From Candidatus Opimibacter skivensis (lineage in GTDB: Bacteria; Bacteroidota; Bacteroidia; Chitinophagales; Saprospiraceae), in the NCBI GenBank assembly GCA_016722045.1, contig JADKGY010000005.1:1-26694 (forward strand): DNA of 26,694 nt, given 5' to 3'. Below the pieces are notes generated by a model. That model was not told the origin of the DNA. It did not search any database and was given only the letters and a program-made list of their open reading frames with translations. Below are positions 25,023 through 26,694 of the stretch, piece by piece; positions within the stretch are counted from its first letter, which is position 1; each line of letters opens with the position of its first letter. The translations under genes were made by a program, and so were the position numbers.

Positions 25023-25221
25023 CATAGGTCCATTGACCACATAGCCGATATGGTCCGTTTTTGACAGAGACAAGTGTTTGTTCAAACTTATACTTATTGA
25101 TTTCTCCTTTGGTGTAGATATATCCCCGATGGCTCTCATCTTTGATGTGATTCTTTCAGGCACCTCTACACAAGGATTTATGCCCACTTTTCTATATCGC
25201 ACCTTTAAAGCGATAAATCAT
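25005..25221 (-). pseudogene. DUF1905-like small protein, frame-broken and probably truncated
   Basis: Fragments in changing frames assemble into a DUF1905-like protein: MIYRFKG at the ATG 25221, then VRYRKVGINPCVEVPERITS, then GYIYTKGEINKYKFEQTLVS with VKNGPYR, then YVVNGPMKK. The order GxINxxxFxxTLVxVxNGPYRLxVNGPM is what I recall of DUF1905 domains, whose function is unknown. The usual C-terminal part is missing; the frame ends in the terminator stem. At least three frame changes in 215 bases make it either a decayed gene or a badly sequenced stretch. Confidence 0.55.
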
Positions 25222-25247
25222 TAAAAACTTATATAAGTGGAAGCAGT

Positions 25248-25281
25248 TCCCCCTTTTAGGGGGCAGGGGGTAAAAAGGGGA
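25248..25281. repeat. G/C-tract palindromic element, copy 4
   Basis: TTCCCCCTTTTAGGGGG, then CAGGGGG and AAAAAGGGG. It is the clearest copy of the dispersed element also found at 3786-3840, 17499-17540 and 22699-22721. It separates two minus-strand gene remnants. Confidence 0.65.
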
Positions 25282-25285
25282 CTAC

Positions 25286-25720
25286 TCACATATTCTTCAC
25301 GATATTCCTGTGCATCAGAATATCTTTCAATTCGTGCAGAACTTTATACTCATTCGGCATCACTTTTTTGAAAGCTTCTTTGATCGCGAAAGTACCTTTT
25401 TTCAATCGCTATCTTATCCATCATATCGATTTTAGAGGATACGAGTTTTAAGTCTTCTTTGATCAACTTTCGGATAGAAGGAATATCATGCCAGTCACCT
25501 TCGATCGCACATGTAAGACTTGAGGTACCGTCTGGCTGAATATCAGTTTCAAGTGAAATGAATCCATAATCCACCCAACATCAGTTTCTGAATACTTGGC
25601 AATATTCGTAAATGGAATACGCCAGTTTTCTTCTTCCAACCCTGAATTAACAAGAAAAATCTCAAGACCTTTCTCGTGAAAACGATAAACAATGATGCGA
25701 ACACTATCAAATACAGACAT
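25286..25720 (-). CDS. Possible NUDIX-like protein, frame-broken
   Basis: Start ATG at 25720: MSVFDSVRIIVYRFHEKGLE, IFLVNSGLEEENWRIPFTN. The beta-strand pattern with a bulky residue before a glutamate-rich turn recalls the first half of NUDIX domains, but the NUDIX box (GX5EX7REUXEEXGU) is not visible, so the assignment is weak. Continuing in a second frame is MDYGFISLETDIQPDGTSSL through LIKEDLKLVSSKIDMMDKIA, and in a third GTFAIKEAFKKVMPNEYKV with LKDILMHRNIVKNM and TGA at 25286-25288. The pieces read as one small soluble protein of roughly 140-145 residues. Function unknown. Confidence 0.4.
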
Positions 25721-25724
25721 AAGG

Positions 25725-26694
25725 TTAAGTCTTTGTCAAGCGGGGTAAAAGCGCCACGGAAACGGTTATTTTTTTTCTTTTTGTTCTCCAATATACGTGT
25801 CAATATCTCAAAAAGACTTAAGGATATGAAAATCGCCTCTTCTTCATCATTAAGTTTTGAAATAAGCGTAAACGCCCTTTGTTGGTATGCATGCGGTCTG
25901 AGCGGATTAAACATCTGCCCGACTTCCCGGTCTTTAACCATAATGGAGAGCAGATCATTGGAATAAGGTCTTATTCTCCCAAGCACACCCTTGATTTTAT
26001 TCCATGCATCACATTATTCTGATCCATTATGGCCACCTTACTACCATTGAAATAGACATCGCATTTTGCTTCTTAATTCTGAATATAATCTCTCAGTATC
26101 TGATGTCCGACAGCATAGCAATGCCTCTCGTACACCTTTAATCACCTTGTAGCAAACGCAACCATAGGCTCTGCATATACAGACTGGATCGTTCCGGCCA
26201 CAATTTTATCCACCCCTTTTTTCTGAGATTTAAGTCCAGTTTAAGAGACATCAATTCCAATTCACTTTCCTGACGAAATGGAATCAACTGTGATTCAAAA
26301 AGGTTTCACGATTTGCCGCATCACAGCAAGATCCTTATTGATCTTTCGTGCCCGGAGGCATACCCAAAACCTTTCTGATAATATCCCTCTATCATTTCCG
26401 GACGTCAAGATACAGTTATTTGAAAATGAAAATAAAGTCCTGACCAGAAGGAAACAAATAATATCAACTAACCCCAAGTCAAGCTTGATTTAAATATTCT
26501 TTTTGAGCATAAAGACGTAAAAGCCCTTATTTCAGGCAAATTTTTTAGTAATGGTACCCCTTCCCAATGAAGATTACCGCTTTACCGACTACTGCTTACG
26601 GAATACCAAATTTTACATGTAACTCCTGATCGTAGAACTTTTCCTCATCGTCTTCCTGGAGTCGACGTATAGCCTCTCTTTGATTTGCCGAACC
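25725..26694 (-). pseudogene. Unidentified protein, partial, many frame breaks
   Basis: The minus strand carries protein-like stretches in all three frames in a consistent order: EAIRRLQEDDEEKFYDQELH near the window edge, LIPFRQESELELMSLKLDLN, KGVDKIVAGTIQSVYAEPMV, VGHQILRDYIQN, EAKCDVYFNGSKVAIMDQNN, then RIRPYSNDLLSIMVKDREVG and FNPLRPHAYQQRAFTLISKL. The order and composition show a real gene entering from the right, with at least six frame changes in under 1 kb. I do not recognise the family. It ends close to or overlapping the start at 25720. Confidence 0.4.

Noticed and set aside
25676..25966. Plus-strand frames in the right end, such as 25676-25966 and 26278-26493
   Set aside because: They overlap better-supported minus-strand protein pieces and show no family signal.

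Overview
The window comes from a member of the Bacteroidota. A Saprospiria- or Chitinophagia-like lineage is my inference, not proven. Supporting signs are a type IX secretion sorting domain on a secreted protein, promoters of the TAnnTTTG type, start codons with little or no Shine-Dalgarno sequence, a tmRNA tag ending in ALAA, a ComEC/ComEA-like pair, YfhO-type membrane proteins and intergenic short repeats. The DNA is AT-leaning.

Layout. 1-2.6 kb (+): a broken comEC reading frame overlapped by a helix-hairpin-helix protein. 2.7-3.8 kb (-): class 1 fructose-1,6-bisphosphatase. 3.9-7.4 kb: a divergent pair, a membrane protein with a VWA-like motif (-) and an exported conserved protein (+), with a promoter and a 25-bp dyad between them. 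7.6-16.5 kb: a surface-glycan cluster (sulfotransferase, GT4, flippase on +; YfhO protein, GT39, GT4 on -). 16.6-18.0 kb: a T9SS cargo protein and ssrA (tmRNA). 18.2-21.0 kb: a class V aminotransferase, a degraded REP-associated transposase with two REP units, and purC. 21.1-24.9 kb (+): a sulfur-carrier cysteine biosynthesis operon, cysM - JAMM protease - cysO-like carrier - MoeB/rhodanese, followed by a 1-Cys peroxiredoxin. 24.9-26.7 kb (-): heavily frame-broken remnants (DUF1905-like, possible NUDIX-like, one unidentified).

The most exciting part is the leader of the cysteine operon. A good promoter at 21104-21135 is followed at once by a 21-residue reading frame with six Cys codons in eight, then a strong intrinsic terminator just before cysM. 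This is the architecture of a translation-coupled cysteine attenuator. It controls a pathway in which the adenylating/rhodanese protein would load sulfur onto the carrier C-terminus, CysM would build a carrier-bound cysteine, and the JAMM protease would release it (and may first trim a five-residue tail from the carrier).

Caution on quality: at least eleven real genes are interrupted, and in every case I could resolve fully the frame is restored by adding back one base, usually in a homopolymer. The breaks are densest at both ends of the window. This looks like residual sequencing deletions rather than decay. I therefore annotate restored gene spans and flag each break. The residual risk is that some breaks are real.
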